Source: Rahnella bruchi (GTDB lineage: Bacteria; Pseudomonadota; Gammaproteobacteria; Enterobacterales; Enterobacteriaceae). Taken from it: a stretch of 64,000 nt of DNA. The stretch is taken from contig NZ_QZWI01000011.1 of the NCBI RefSeq assembly GCF_003614975.1, positions 1 to 64,000 on the forward strand, given 5' to 3'. This document shows positions 42,941-51,288 of the stretch, in pieces (within the stretch, counting starts at the first letter, position 1; each line of letters begins with the position of its first letter). Below the pieces are notes generated by a model. It searched no databases. It was given only the letters and a program-made list of their open reading frames with translations, and had not been told where the DNA came from. A program made the position numbers and the translations under genes.

Positions 42941-43716
42941 GTGAGGCCGCGTTGCATCTCAACGTTGACGATATTTCGGTGACCTATAACAACGGTCATA
43001 CCGCGATTGAAAATGCCTCGTTTACCCTGCGCGGCGGTTCGATCTGCGCGCTGCTCGGCGTGAATGGCAGCGGAAAATCCACCCTGTTTAAAACCATTAT
43101 GGGGATCATCCGTCCGACGCACGGCAGCGTGATGCTGGACGGCATGAACGTGGCGAAAGCCCTTAAACAGAACCTCATCGCTTACGTACCTCAATCGGAA
43201 GACGTGGACTGGAATTTTCCGGTGCTGGTGCGTGATGTGGTGATGATGGGGCGCTACGGCAAAATGTCGTTTTTGCGGATCCCGTCGGCAGAGGACAAAA
43301 AACAGGTTGTGTCGGCACTGGCGCGTGTCGGCCTGACCGACCTGGCGCACCGACAGATTGGTGAGCTTTCCGGCGGACAGAAAAAACGTGTTTTTCTGGC
43401 ACGGGCGCTGGCACAGCAAGGGCGGGTCATGTTGCTTGACGAGCCGTTTACCGGTGTGGATATCAAAACCGAGAACGCCATTATTGAACTTCTGCTTCAG
43501 TTGCGCGAAGAAGGACACCTGATTTTGGTTTCGACACATAACATCGCCAGCGTGCCGGATTTCTGTGACCGCGTGGTGCTGATCAACCGTACGGTCATCG
43601 CGGCCGGTGCGCTTGAAACCACTTTTACGCATCAGAATCTCGAAAACACCTTTGGCGGCGCACTGAGAAATATCGGTTATTTAGTACCGCAAGAGCCGGT
43701 GAGGCGGGCGATATGA
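42937..43716 (+). CDS. sitB: SitB/YfeB, manganese/iron ABC transporter ATPase
   Basis: 259 residues. Walker A 'GVNGSGKST', signature '[17 protein letters not shown]', Walker B '[17 protein letters not shown]', H-loop '[14 protein letters not shown]'. The Q-loop '[27 protein letters not shown]' is typical of metal-chelate ATPases of this group. It overlaps sitA and sitC by four bases each, so the operon is translationally coupled. It energises uptake through SitC and SitD. Confidence 0.92.
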   Translation: MSEAALHLNVDDISVTYNNGHTAIENASFTLRGGSICALLGVNGSGKSTLFKTIMGIIRPTHGSVMLDGMNVAKALKQNLIAYVPQSEDVDWNFPVLVRDVVMMGRYGKMSFLRIPSAEDKKQVVSALARVGLTDLAHRQIGELSGGQKKRVFLARALAQQGRVMLLDEPFTGVDIKTENAIIELLLQLREEGHLILVSTHNIASVPDFCDRVVLINRTVIAAGALETTFTHQNLENTFGGALRNIGYLVPQEPVRRAI

Positions 43717-44567
43717 CGGAGCTGCTGCTAGAGCCATTCCAGTACAACTACATGGTGAAAGCCATCTGGGTGAGCGCCGGGGTTGGCGCGGTGTGCGCAT
43801 TTTTATCGGCGTATCTGATGCTCAAAGGTTGGTCGCTGATGGGTGACGCGCTGTCGCATTCGGTGGTGCCGGGTGTGGCGGGGGCGTACGCGCTGGGTTT
43901 TCCTTATGCCATCGGTGCATTCGGTACCGGTATTCTGGCCGCGCTTTCCATGACGCTGTTGCGTCATTTCACTAAGCTGCGTGAAGACGCGATCATCGGC
44001 TTCGTGTTCTCCACTTTTTTTGCCCTGGGATTGTTGCTGGTTTCACTCAACCCGACCTCGGTGAATGTGCAGTCGATTCTGTTCGGGAATATTTTAGGTA
44101 TCGATGACGCCGATATTTTGCAGGTGCAGATTATTGTCGGCGTTTCCCTGCTGGTGCTTTGCGTTATCTGGCGCGACCTGCTGGCGGTATTTTTTGACGA
44201 AGCCCATGCGGTTTCAGTCGGACTTTCTCCGCTGCGACTCAAAATTATTTTCTTCACGATATTCAGCGCGTGCAGTGTGGCGGCGCTCCAAACCGTCGGC
44301 GCAATTTTAGTGATTGCGATGGTGATCACGCCGGGGGCGACCGCCTATCTGCTTTCCGACCGCTTCTCACATGTCCTGATCATTTCGGTGATTATCGGCG
44401 CGCTGACCAGCGCGGCGGGGGCATGGCTGAGCTATTACCTGGATGGCGCCACCGGCGGTGTCATCGTTTGTCTGCAAACCACAGTCTTCCTGCTGGCGTT
44501 TTTATTCGCGCCAAAACACGGCTGGCTGACCAGTCATGTGCGTATCAAACGGCGGAGCCGCGCATGA
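43713..44567 (+). CDS. sitC: SitC/YfeC, manganese/iron ABC transporter permease
   Basis: 284 residues with about eight membrane segments. '[38 protein letters not shown]' is the ABC-3 permease signature; '[16 protein letters not shown]' and '[25 protein letters not shown]' follow as in the YfeC family. It forms the inner-membrane channel with SitD. Its ATG overlaps the sitB stop by four bases, and its own TGA overlaps the sitD ATG. Confidence 0.92.
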   Translation: MTELLLEPFQYNYMVKAIWVSAGVGAVCAFLSAYLMLKGWSLMGDALSHSVVPGVAGAYALGFPYAIGAFGTGILAALSMTLLRHFTKLREDAIIGFVFSTFFALGLLLVSLNPTSVNVQSILFGNILGIDDADILQVQIIVGVSLLVLCVIWRDLLAVFFDEAHAVSVGLSPLRLKIIFFTIFSACSVAALQTVGAILVIAMVITPGATAYLLSDRFSHVLIISVIIGALTSAAGAWLSYYLDGATGGVIVCLQTTVFLLAFLFAPKHGWLTSHVRIKRRSRA

Positions 44568-45418
44568 TGACCTGGTTTGATGTGCTGATGGAGCCAATGA
44601 GCTTCGACTTTATGCAGCGTGCGCTGCTGACCGCGATGGCGACGAGTATTGTCTGCGCGATATTTTCCTGTTTTCTGGTGCTCAAAGGCTGGTCGCTGAT
44701 GGGCGATGCAATTTCACACGCGGTATTACCCGGTGTGGTGCTGGCCTATGTGGCGGGGATCCCGCTGGTGATTGGCGCGTTTGGCTCCGGTCTTTTTTGC
44801 GCGGTGGCGACCGGGTTTATCAAAGAGCATTGCCGGGTCAAAGAAGATTCGGTGATGGGCATTGTCTTTTCCGGCATGTTTGCGGCCGGTCTGGTGCTGT
44901 TTTCCCGTGTAAATACCGAGCAGCATCTCAGTCATATTTTGTTCGGCAATGTGCTGGGCGTGACTGACAGTGAGATGCTGCAAACGCTAATCATCGCGCT
45001 GGTGGTGACGCTGGCGATTATCATCAAATTCAAAGACCTGATGCTGTTCTGTTTCGATCCGGTGCAGGCAAAAGTGGTCGGGCTGCCTGTGCGTTTTTAT
45101 CACTACGCGTTGCTGTGTATGCTGGCGCTGACCATTGTGGCGGCATTGCAGGCCGTGGGCGTGGTACTGGTGGTCGCAATGCTGATAACCCCCGGCATTA
45201 CGGCGTTTTTGTTGTGTAAAACGCTGCCGAAAATGACCATGGTTGCCGTGACGGCGTCACTTATTGCCGCCGTGTCCGGCACTTTTATCAGTTTTTATAT
45301 CGATGCCGCCACCGGTCCGGCGATTGTGCTGATTCAGGCTATGCTTTTCCTGCTGGCATTAGCCATTCACCTTTTACGCAAACCGCTAAAATCCCGTCAG
45401 TCGGCACCAAATGCATAG
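44564..45418 (+). CDS. sitD: SitD/YfeD, manganese/iron ABC transporter permease
   Basis: 284 residues from ATG 44564 (a second ATG is at 44567; GGAG lies about seven bases upstream). It repeats the same permease features as SitC: '[37 protein letters not shown]', 'ILFGNVLGVTDSEML', 'AVGVVLVVAMLITPGITAFLL'. The start was set by the family N-terminus and the overlap with sitC; a longer reading frame extends upstream through sitC but has no support. It completes the SitABCD complex. The operon seems to end here. Confidence 0.92.
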   Translation: MMTWFDVLMEPMSFDFMQRALLTAMATSIVCAIFSCFLVLKGWSLMGDAISHAVLPGVVLAYVAGIPLVIGAFGSGLFCAVATGFIKEHCRVKEDSVMGIVFSGMFAAGLVLFSRVNTEQHLSHILFGNVLGVTDSEMLQTLIIALVVTLAIIIKFKDLMLFCFDPVQAKVVGLPVRFYHYALLCMLALTIVAALQAVGVVLVVAMLITPGITAFLLCKTLPKMTMVAVTASLIAAVSGTFISFYIDAATGPAIVLIQAMLFLLALAIHLLRKPLKSRQSAPNA

Positions 45419-45476
45419 TGTCAGTGCGGCAGGTTTGTCATTCTGCGCATTGCATTCACTTTTCTGAGAGATTCTG

Positions 45477-46064
45477 ATGACCCAACAATTTGCACCGGTA
45501 GAACTGGAAAAAGCGTACCGCCTGATAAATCACGGCACGACGGCGCTGGTTTCCGCCCATCACAAGGGTACGGACAACGTGATGTCAGCCTCGTGGGTGT
45601 GCGGGCTGGATTTCAGACCGGCAAAACTGACTGTGGTGCTGGATAAAATAGCCAGAACCCGTGAGCTGATTGAGCAAAGCGGTTATTTTGTCATTCAGGT
45701 GCCGACCGTGGCGCAGCTGCAAATGACTTATGATTTGGGTAACAGAACGCTCAGAACCGACCCGGATAAATTACAGCATTGCGGCGCAGAACTGTTTCGC
45801 ATGCAAGGCCACGGTGATCTGCCATTCGTCGCCGGGTGTACCGCCTGGCTGGCCTGTAAGCTGATCCCTGAGCCACATAACCAGCAAGCGCATGACCTGT
45901 TTATCGGCGAAATCGTCGGAGCCTGGGCGGATACCCGTGTTTTCAAAGACGGCCACTGGCATTTCGAAGATGCCGATCCTTCACAGCGCAGCCTGCATTA
46001 CATCGCTGGCGGTCAGTTCTACGCCACCGGCGAACCGCTGAACGCCAATACGAAACTGGACTAA
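45477..46064 (+). CDS. Flavin-reductase/NTAB-like FMN-binding protein
   Basis: 195 residues. 'LINHGTTALVSAHHKGTDNVMSASWVCGLDFRPAKLTVVLDKIARTRELIEQSGYFVIQVPT' is the flavin-reductase-like split-barrel pattern, where Ser/Thr and Arg contact FMN. The C-terminal half ('LFIGEIVGAWADTRVFKDGHWHFE', 'SLHYIAGGQFYATGEPL') fits the same fold. Such proteins reduce or bind flavin and act with oxygenases or as redox sensors; the role is not defined. It follows sitD by 58 bases but shows no functional link to it. Ribosome binding site GAGAG. Confidence 0.8.
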   Translation: MTQQFAPVELEKAYRLINHGTTALVSAHHKGTDNVMSASWVCGLDFRPAKLTVVLDKIARTRELIEQSGYFVIQVPTVAQLQMTYDLGNRTLRTDPDKLQHCGAELFRMQGHGDLPFVAGCTAWLACKLIPEPHNQQAHDLFIGEIVGAWADTRVFKDGHWHFEDADPSQRSLHYIAGGQFYATGEPLNANTKLD

Positions 46065-46097
46065 TCTTTACTGCACTGACTCCTTACAGGCGCAAAA

Positions 46098-46664
46098 ATG
46101 GACATCACCCGATCTGACAGCAGCGATATTCAGCAAATTCTCAGCATTTTAAATGCCTCGAAAGGCGATAACCTGACGGCGGAGCAGAGGGAAACTGAAG
46201 GGTTTACCCAGGGGACGTTGGCAGCGGAGAAACTTGCGGCTATTCAGTCGGAAAGCGGAATCTTTGTCAGCCGTGACGCCGGAAACTCATTGATTTCCGG
46301 CCTTGCCATGACTTCGCCGGGGGGGGTGGCGAAAAACGGCCCTGCGCTGGCGGCTTATCAGAAAGTACGGGAAAGCGGTGTCGCCAAAGCTGAGAAGATT
46401 TTTCTCTACGGACCGGTCAGTGTCAGAAAGGGATATCGCGGTAAGGGCATTCTGACTCAACTGTTGCTGCACATCTGCCGGACGTTGCAGGCGGATTTCG
46501 CACTCGGCGTGGCGTTTGTGGATAAGGAAAATCACAAGTCGTTGCTTATTCATCGCCACTATCCGATGACGGAATCGGGTGAATTTACTCTTAATGGCCG
46601 GGATTACGTCATCTTCACTTTTGCGCCCCGTGCGGTGCTGGCGTTTTATCAGAAAACCCTGTGA
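46098..46664 (+). CDS. GNAT-family N-acetyltransferase
   Basis: 188 residues. The acetyl-CoA-binding motif is 'GPVSVRKGYRGKGILTQLLLHICRTLQ' (V.....GYRGKGI), followed by 'ALGVAFVDKENHKSLLIHRHYPMTESGEF', which corresponds to motif B. The first 80 residues are variable. Transfers an acetyl group from acetyl-CoA to an unknown amine. It lies between the flavin-reductase gene and the LacI regulator, reading in the same direction (33 bases after the former). Confidence 0.75.
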   Translation: MDITRSDSSDIQQILSILNASKGDNLTAEQRETEGFTQGTLAAEKLAAIQSESGIFVSRDAGNSLISGLAMTSPGGVAKNGPALAAYQKVRESGVAKAEKIFLYGPVSVRKGYRGKGILTQLLLHICRTLQADFALGVAFVDKENHKSLLIHRHYPMTESGEFTLNGRDYVIFTFAPRAVLAFYQKTL

Positions 46665-46727
46665 TCCGTCTCTTTGCATCCCAGTTTCCGTTGCCTTAGT
46701 ATGAACCGGAAATAGGGAAGGGAAAAA

Positions 46728-47774
46728 ATGAAAAAAACGCTGACAATCAAGGATATCGCTGAACTGGCGAACGTGTCGATCACCACCGTTTCCAGGGTGC
46801 TGAATAAAAATAACTGGGTGTCTGACAAAACCCGCAGCCGGGTGGAGAAGGTTATTCAGGAGAATAATTTCAGCCCGAATTTGCTGGCGCGCGGCATGAT
46901 TTCCAAGAAAACCCGGACGCTTGCGATCATTGTTTCTGATATCAGCAATCCTTATTTCGTCATGCTGGTCACGCAGATTGAGCACGAAAGTTTGCAGGCG
47001 GGTTATAAGGTCACGCTTTATGATACGCAATCGGCAAATAAGTCGTCATCCAGCACAGACATCATTTCTGAAGAAAACATTTTCAGTTCCATAACCGACA
47101 GTCAGATCGATGGCGTGATTATTCTTGGCGGCAATATCGATTATAACGACGTGCCCGGACCTTACCTTCAGGCGTTAACGCATTTGTGCGCCACGGTTCC
47201 GGTGGTGGTGGTGGGGCGCGAACTGGACGGGATTGATTATTCCTGCATTGAGCGCGACCAGACCGGCTGCGTGGAGCGGGTGACGCGACATCTGATCGGC
47301 CAGAATTATCAGCAGATTGGCTTTATCGGTGGCTCTAAAAATGTGTATATCACGCGTCAGCGTGTCGCTTCTTTTCGCCAGACGCTGGAGCGTGAAAACT
47401 TAACCGTGACCGATGAATTTATTATCGAAAATAACTTCTATTCTGAACATGGATATCAGGCCATAGAGCAATTACTGGCTCTGAATAAACCGCTGCCTCA
47501 GGCGCTGGTGTGTATTAATGACCATGTTGCCAAAGGCGCTATCCGCGCGCTGAAAGACAATCATCTCAATGTTCCTCAGGATATTGCGGTAGCCAGTTGT
47601 GAATATTTTCCCGGCAGTGAATATTATATTCCCCGTATTACGACGGTCGACCACCAGAATAAACTCATTGGCAGGGAAGTGATGTCGCGGCTGATGTTAT
47701 TGCTTGAAAATAATGAGCAGAAAATACCGCCGGTAAAAATTCCTCTTCACCTGATCAGCGGTGAGTCAGCGTAG
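46728..47774 (+). CDS. LacI-family repressor of the adjacent PTS operon
   Basis: 348 residues. Helix-turn-helix 'LTIKDIAELANVSITTVSRVLNKNNWVSDKTRSRVEKVIQE' at the N-terminus, with the hinge helix, then a periplasmic-binding-protein-type ligand domain ('FSPNLLARGMISKKTRTLAIIVSDISNPYF', 'QIGFIGGSKNVYITRQRVASF', 'IAVASCEYFPG', 'RITTVDHQNKLIGREV'). It precedes the SIS/PTS operon in the same direction, separated by its own strong terminator. Its operator is most likely the palindrome CTGAAAACGTTTTCAG at the centre of the 50-bp symmetric sequence upstream of 47980. The inducer is probably the sugar phosphate handled by that operon. Confidence 0.9.
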   Translation: MKKTLTIKDIAELANVSITTVSRVLNKNNWVSDKTRSRVEKVIQENNFSPNLLARGMISKKTRTLAIIVSDISNPYFVMLVTQIEHESLQAGYKVTLYDTQSANKSSSSTDIISEENIFSSITDSQIDGVIILGGNIDYNDVPGPYLQALTHLCATVPVVVVGRELDGIDYSCIERDQTGCVERVTRHLIGQNYQQIGFIGGSKNVYITRQRVASFRQTLERENLTVTDEFIIENNFYSEHGYQAIEQLLALNKPLPQALVCINDHVAKGAIRALKDNHLNVPQDIAVASCEYFPGSEYYIPRITTVDHQNKLIGREVMSRLMLLLENNEQKIPPVKIPLHLISGESA

Positions 47775-47798
47775 TTTATTCTTCTGTTATCCATTTTC

Positions 47799-47843
47799 AC
47801 TCAGGGCGTAATACTTCCTCGTATTACGCCCTGAGTCATTTTT
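47799..47843 (+). terminator. Strong terminator after the LacI-type gene
   Basis: Sixteen-base arms 47799-47814 and 47821-47836 (perfect reverse complements), loop TTCCTC, followed by CATTTTTAG. The regulator gene is therefore transcribed separately from the operon. Confidence 0.92.
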
Positions 47844-47905
47844 AGTATCCTGCTTTTCCCCGAAATGATATTTTTTGATCCCGCCCACAATTGCTGACAA
47901 GTCCG

Positions 47906-47935
47906 TTGACAACGTACCCTGTCCTCCTCTAGGTT
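47906..47935 (+). promoter_or_regulatory. Probable promoter of the SIS/PTS operon
   Basis: Consensus -35 TTGACA at 47906-47911; the best -10 is TAGGTT at 47930-47935 (18-base spacer, weak). Transcription would begin near 47942, inside the 50-bp palindrome and upstream of the operator centre. Confidence 0.5.
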
Positions 47936-47973
47936 AAAACCTGAAAACGTTTTCAGGTTTTAACCTAGAGGAG
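47924..47973. promoter_or_regulatory. 50-bp perfect palindrome: LacI-type operator core plus ribosome binding site
   Basis: Every base from 47924 to 47948 pairs with 47973 down to 47949, 25 perfect base pairs. The central 16 bases, CTGAAAACGTTTTCAG, have the CG-centred form of a LacI-family operator and surely bind the adjacent regulator or a relative. The right end (AGAGGAG) is the ribosome binding site of the gene at 47980. A transcript covering the whole palindrome would lock that site in a stem; one starting at about 47942 would fold only the core. Confidence 0.8.
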
Positions 47974-47979
47974 AACCAG

Positions 47980-49050
47980 ATGAAACCGACCATGATGACT
48001 TACATCCAGGAAGAACAGGCGACGCTCGCAGGGATTATTTCCCGTTATCCTAATGATTTACCGGTGATAACTGACCCTGCCAACTGGCTGGTGATGGCAA
48101 CAGGCTCCAGCATCAATGCCATTTTGAGCGCCAAGTTTTACGTTGAGAAACTGACGGGGGTGCGGATAAGCGTCGTGGAACCTTTCCATTTCCAGCATTA
48201 CGAAAAGTTCGACGAATCGGTGCGCATTGTCATCGGAGTTTCGCAAAGTGGGGAAAGTACCTCCACGCTGAATGCCATTAAATATATCCGCGAAAGTTAT
48301 TCGGTAACGACCTACGGCATGACCGGGAATTTAAAGAGTGAATTAGCCACAACCGTTGACCATGTTATTGATCTTGAAATAGGTGAAGAGAAAGTGGGAT
48401 ATGTCACCAAAGGATATATCGCCACTATATTTAAATTTATGTTACTGGGTGTTTATACCGCCAGAATTAACGGGCTCATCAGTTCAGAACAGGAAAGGGC
48501 TGAACTGGATAAATTAACTGCTGCCGTGAGTTGTATTCCTGACGTTATTTCTGCCACAGAAACTTTCTTTAAAGAATGGCAGGAAGAACTGACCGGTTCG
48601 CCGCGTTTTACCGCCATTGGTTATGGTCCGGCTGTCGGGGTGATTAAAGAAATGGAGACCAAGTTCGCGGAGACCGTTCGCGTGCCTTCCCAGGGCGTGG
48701 AATTAGAAGCGTTCATGCACGGTCCGTATTTTGAGGTGAATGCCAGCCATCGGATGTTCTTTATCGACACGCCCGGCGTTGCGCGGGAAAGATTGCTGCT
48801 GCTGAAAGCCTACGAGCAAAAGTACACGGATTATGTTTACACGCTGAAACTCGGCCAAAGCGATGATCCGCGCACACTGGCCATCAACGCGCCGGTGGAT
48901 GAATTCATTGCGCCGCTGCTGATGGTGATCCCGTTCCAGATCCTCGCTCATCATATTGCTGAAGCGAAAGGTAATAACCTGCCACAACGCATCTTTACCG
49001 ACTTTGGCGTCGCCGTCAAAAGTAAAACAAAACCGGGCGACTTCGTCTGA
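47980..49050 (+). CDS. Two-SIS-domain sugar-phosphate deglycase/isomerase-like protein
   Basis: 356 residues. The first SIS domain has 'VMATGSSINAILSAKFYVEKLTGVRISVVEPFHFQHY' and 'IGVSQSGESTSTLNAIKYI'; the second has 'FTAIGYGPAVGVIKEMETKFAETVRVPSQGVELEAFMHGP', the GlmS/AgaS/FrlB-type sugar-phosphate site with the catalytic Glu and His. Enzymes of this shape deaminate or deglycate amino-sugar phosphates or Amadori products (FrlB, GfrF) or isomerise aminosugar phosphates. It is encoded between the repressor and a PTS transporter, so it very likely acts on the phosphorylated sugar that the transporter delivers. GAGGAG lies six bases before the ATG, within the palindrome. Confidence 0.8.
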   Translation: MKPTMMTYIQEEQATLAGIISRYPNDLPVITDPANWLVMATGSSINAILSAKFYVEKLTGVRISVVEPFHFQHYEKFDESVRIVIGVSQSGESTSTLNAIKYIRESYSVTTYGMTGNLKSELATTVDHVIDLEIGEEKVGYVTKGYIATIFKFMLLGVYTARINGLISSEQERAELDKLTAAVSCIPDVISATETFFKEWQEELTGSPRFTAIGYGPAVGVIKEMETKFAETVRVPSQGVELEAFMHGPYFEVNASHRMFFIDTPGVARERLLLLKAYEQKYTDYVYTLKLGQSDDPRTLAINAPVDEFIAPLLMVIPFQILAHHIAEAKGNNLPQRIFTDFGVAVKSKTKPGDFV

Positions 49051-49091
49051 GTTCAACACCTGCGTTCTAACCTTGAAACTGAGGAATCATC

Positions 49092-50477
49092 ATGGCTACA
49101 TTCAGTCAGCTTGCCCCGCAGATTATTGAAAACGTGGGGGGATCAGAAAACATACAACACCTGACACATTGCGCAACCCGCTTACGCTTCACGCTAAAAG
49201 ACGCCGGGAAAGTGAAAAAAGAGGCACTGTACAAGCTGTCTGAAGTCGTAAAACTGGTGGAGAATCCCGGTCAGTTTCAGATTGTGATTGGCCCAAAAGT
49301 AGAGCAGGTCTTTGCGGCGATCCAGGCCTCTCTTGGCGGGCAGTCTGCCGCAGAACCGGGTGCGATGACTCAGGGGTCTCTGATCAATCGTTTACTGGCG
49401 ACGCTGTCGGCCATTTTCACGCCGTACATCGGCGTGCTGGCCGGTGTCGGGGTGGTCAAAGGGATTGTGGTGCTGCTGCAAACCCTGAATCTGGTGGATC
49501 CCCATTCTTACGTTTTTACTGTGTTCAACGCACTTGCCAGCGGCGTGTTTGTCATGCTGCCGTTGTTCATCGCTGTGACGGCCGCCGAGCGTTTCAGGGC
49601 GAACAAATTCACCGCGCTGGCGCTGACTGCGGCAATGATATTTCCGCTGACCGACCCCGGTATTCCCGGCGCATTTCACTTTATGGGACTGGCGCTGAAC
49701 GTTAAAATTTATGGCGGCGCGGTGATCCCGGCGGTCTTCGCGGTACTGTTCCTGAGTTATGTCGAACGCTGGCTGAAAAAGGTCATTCCTGAAATTGCCG
49801 CGCTGGTCTTTGTGCCGTGTCTGTCGTTGATTATCTGCGGCTTTGTGGTCTTTACCGTCATCGGGCCGGTGGCTGATTATATCGGTGTGGGGATCGCCAG
49901 CGGCTATGCCTGGCTGTACAACCTGAGTCCGGTGATTTCCGGGGCCTTACTGGCGGGGATCGGGCAGATATTCGTGGTGTTCGGCGTTCACTGGGGCATT
50001 ATTCCGCTGGCGCTGATCAACATTCAGGTCAACGGTTACGACACGATTATGGCGATGTTTATGTCCGCCGTGATGGGGCAGTTTGGTGCGGCGTTCGGGG
50101 CGATTTTCATTGCCCGCAATATCCGTGATAAGCAGATTGCGATTTCGGCTTCCGTCTCTGCTTTCTTTGGGATTACCGAGCCCGCGCTTTACGGCGTGAA
50201 TCTGAAATACAAAATGCTGTTTGTGTTCGGCAGCGTAGGCGCGGCACTGGGTGGCGCGATAACCGGTCTGCTGGGCGTGAAAACTTACAGTTTCCTGCCG
50301 GTCCTGAACGTGTTTGAGCTGGGATTATTCAGCGGCCCGGATTCGAAAATGATTTATGAAGTGCTGGCGATTGCGGTGGCGTTTACCGTTCCGGCGATTC
50401 TGACCATTGTCTATGGTAAAACGCGGGTGCTGGTGCCCTCTGCCGGGCCGGGATTAAGCGGGGATCTGAGCCGTTAA
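49092..50477 (+). CDS. PTS system EIIBC, glucose/sucrose/beta-glucoside type
   Basis: 461 residues. EIIB at the N-terminus with the phospho-Cys27 in LTHCATRLRF, then an EIIC with about ten membrane segments ('LSAIFTPYIGVLAGVGVVKGIVVLLQTLN', 'FVVFGVHWGIIPLALINIQVNGYD', 'SAFFGITEPALYGVNLKYK'); the GITEPALYG motif is characteristic of beta-glucoside-type EIIC. There is no EIIA domain, so phosphate must come from Crr or another EIIA. It imports and phosphorylates a sugar, which the SIS protein upstream then processes. The gap to the SIS gene is 41 bases. Operon ends at the strong terminator downstream. Confidence 0.9.
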   Translation: MATFSQLAPQIIENVGGSENIQHLTHCATRLRFTLKDAGKVKKEALYKLSEVVKLVENPGQFQIVIGPKVEQVFAAIQASLGGQSAAEPGAMTQGSLINRLLATLSAIFTPYIGVLAGVGVVKGIVVLLQTLNLVDPHSYVFTVFNALASGVFVMLPLFIAVTAAERFRANKFTALALTAAMIFPLTDPGIPGAFHFMGLALNVKIYGGAVIPAVFAVLFLSYVERWLKKVIPEIAALVFVPCLSLIICGFVVFTVIGPVADYIGVGIASGYAWLYNLSPVISGALLAGIGQIFVVFGVHWGIIPLALINIQVNGYDTIMAMFMSAVMGQFGAAFGAIFIARNIRDKQIAISASVSAFFGITEPALYGVNLKYKMLFVFGSVGAALGGAITGLLGVKTYSFLPVLNVFELGLFSGPDSKMIYEVLAIAVAFTVPAILTIVYGKTRVLVPSAGPGLSGDLSR

Positions 50478-50493
50478 TGTGAAACGAACGTGA

Positions 50494-50525
50494 AAAAAAT
50501 CCCCTGGCTGGCAGGGGATTTTTTT
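50494..50525 (+). terminator. Terminator of the SIS/PTS operon
   Basis: AAAAAATCCCCT (50494-50505), loop GGCTGGC, AGGGGATTTTTT (50513-50524). Perfect 12-base stem with its own U-run; works on both strands, also ending the convergent gene at 50542. Confidence 0.93.
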
Positions 50526-50541
50526 AATATGTTTCGGGTTC

Positions 50542-51207
50542 TCAGCGCCCCAGACGGGCAATGTCCGCCGTTTCAAGTATCGCTTTCGGATACCCCTGAC
50601 GCACAGCATTGAGCATGGCGTTGCCGATAATTTGAGTACTCAGCACTGAATCAGGGAACCCCTTACGCAGCAACGGCAACAGCGGAGCCATCACGGTGTA
50701 CAGTATCCGGTAACTGCGGGTTTTGGATTGCGCTCCGTGTAATGGCTGAATGACGCCTGGACGTAAAAGGAAAACGTTGGCGAAACCGAGTTTCAGCAGG
50801 GCATTTTCGGTCCGGCCTTTCACCCGCGCCCACATGCTTTTCCCTTGTTCAGAACTGTCGGTGCCTGCACCGGAAACATAGATAAAAGTCATCGCCGGAT
50901 TCTTTTTCACTAACGCTGACGCGATATCCAGCGTCAGGTCATACGTCAGTCTGGAATATTGGGCTTCCGTCATTCCCGCTGAGGAGACGCCGAGGCAAAA
51001 GAAACAGGCATCGGCGTTATCAGGCAGCGTGGCAATGCGCTCTTCTGCCATCAGATCCGGCCAGATTTGCTGATGAAGTCGCGGGTTTTCCAGCGCCAGC
51101 GGCGACCGCCCGACCACGGTCACACTTTCCACATCCGGAGCTGCCAGAGACTCGCGCAGCACACCTTGTCCGACCATACCGCTGGCCCCAAATATCAACA
51201 CGTTCAT
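50542..51207 (-). CDS. NAD(P)-binding Rossmann-fold protein (atypical SDR, HTATIP2-like)
   Basis: 221 residues. Opening 'MNVLIFGASGMVGQGVLRES' has the GxxGxxG dinucleotide-binding motif; 'CFFCLGVSSAGMTEAQYSRLTYDLTLDIASAL' and 'FIYVSGAGTDSSEQGKSMWARVKGRTENALL' fit the short atypical SDR group, which has YxxxK-like variants. Enzymatic activity has not been shown for most members. Cytosolic. It is transcribed alone, in the same direction as mtr upstream (81 bases). Confidence 0.75.
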   Translation of the reverse strand: MNVLIFGASGMVGQGVLRESLAAPDVESVTVVGRSPLALENPRLHQQIWPDLMAEERIATLPDNADACFFCLGVSSAGMTEAQYSRLTYDLTLDIASALVKKNPAMTFIYVSGAGTDSSEQGKSMWARVKGRTENALLKLGFANVFLLRPGVIQPLHGAQSKTRSYRILYTVMAPLLPLLRKGFPDSVLSTQIIGNAMLNAVRQGYPKAILETADIARLGR

Positions 51208-51288
51208 CTATCACCTCTGGTTTCAGTCATTCAGCGTTGCTGTCATTTACCGATATGGTGGTGCCGAAGAACAGAAGCAAGGCGGCCT

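Noticed and set aside
44270-44563. N-terminal extension of sitD through sitC
   Set aside because: The family N-terminus starts at 44564, with the usual four-base overlap with sitC.
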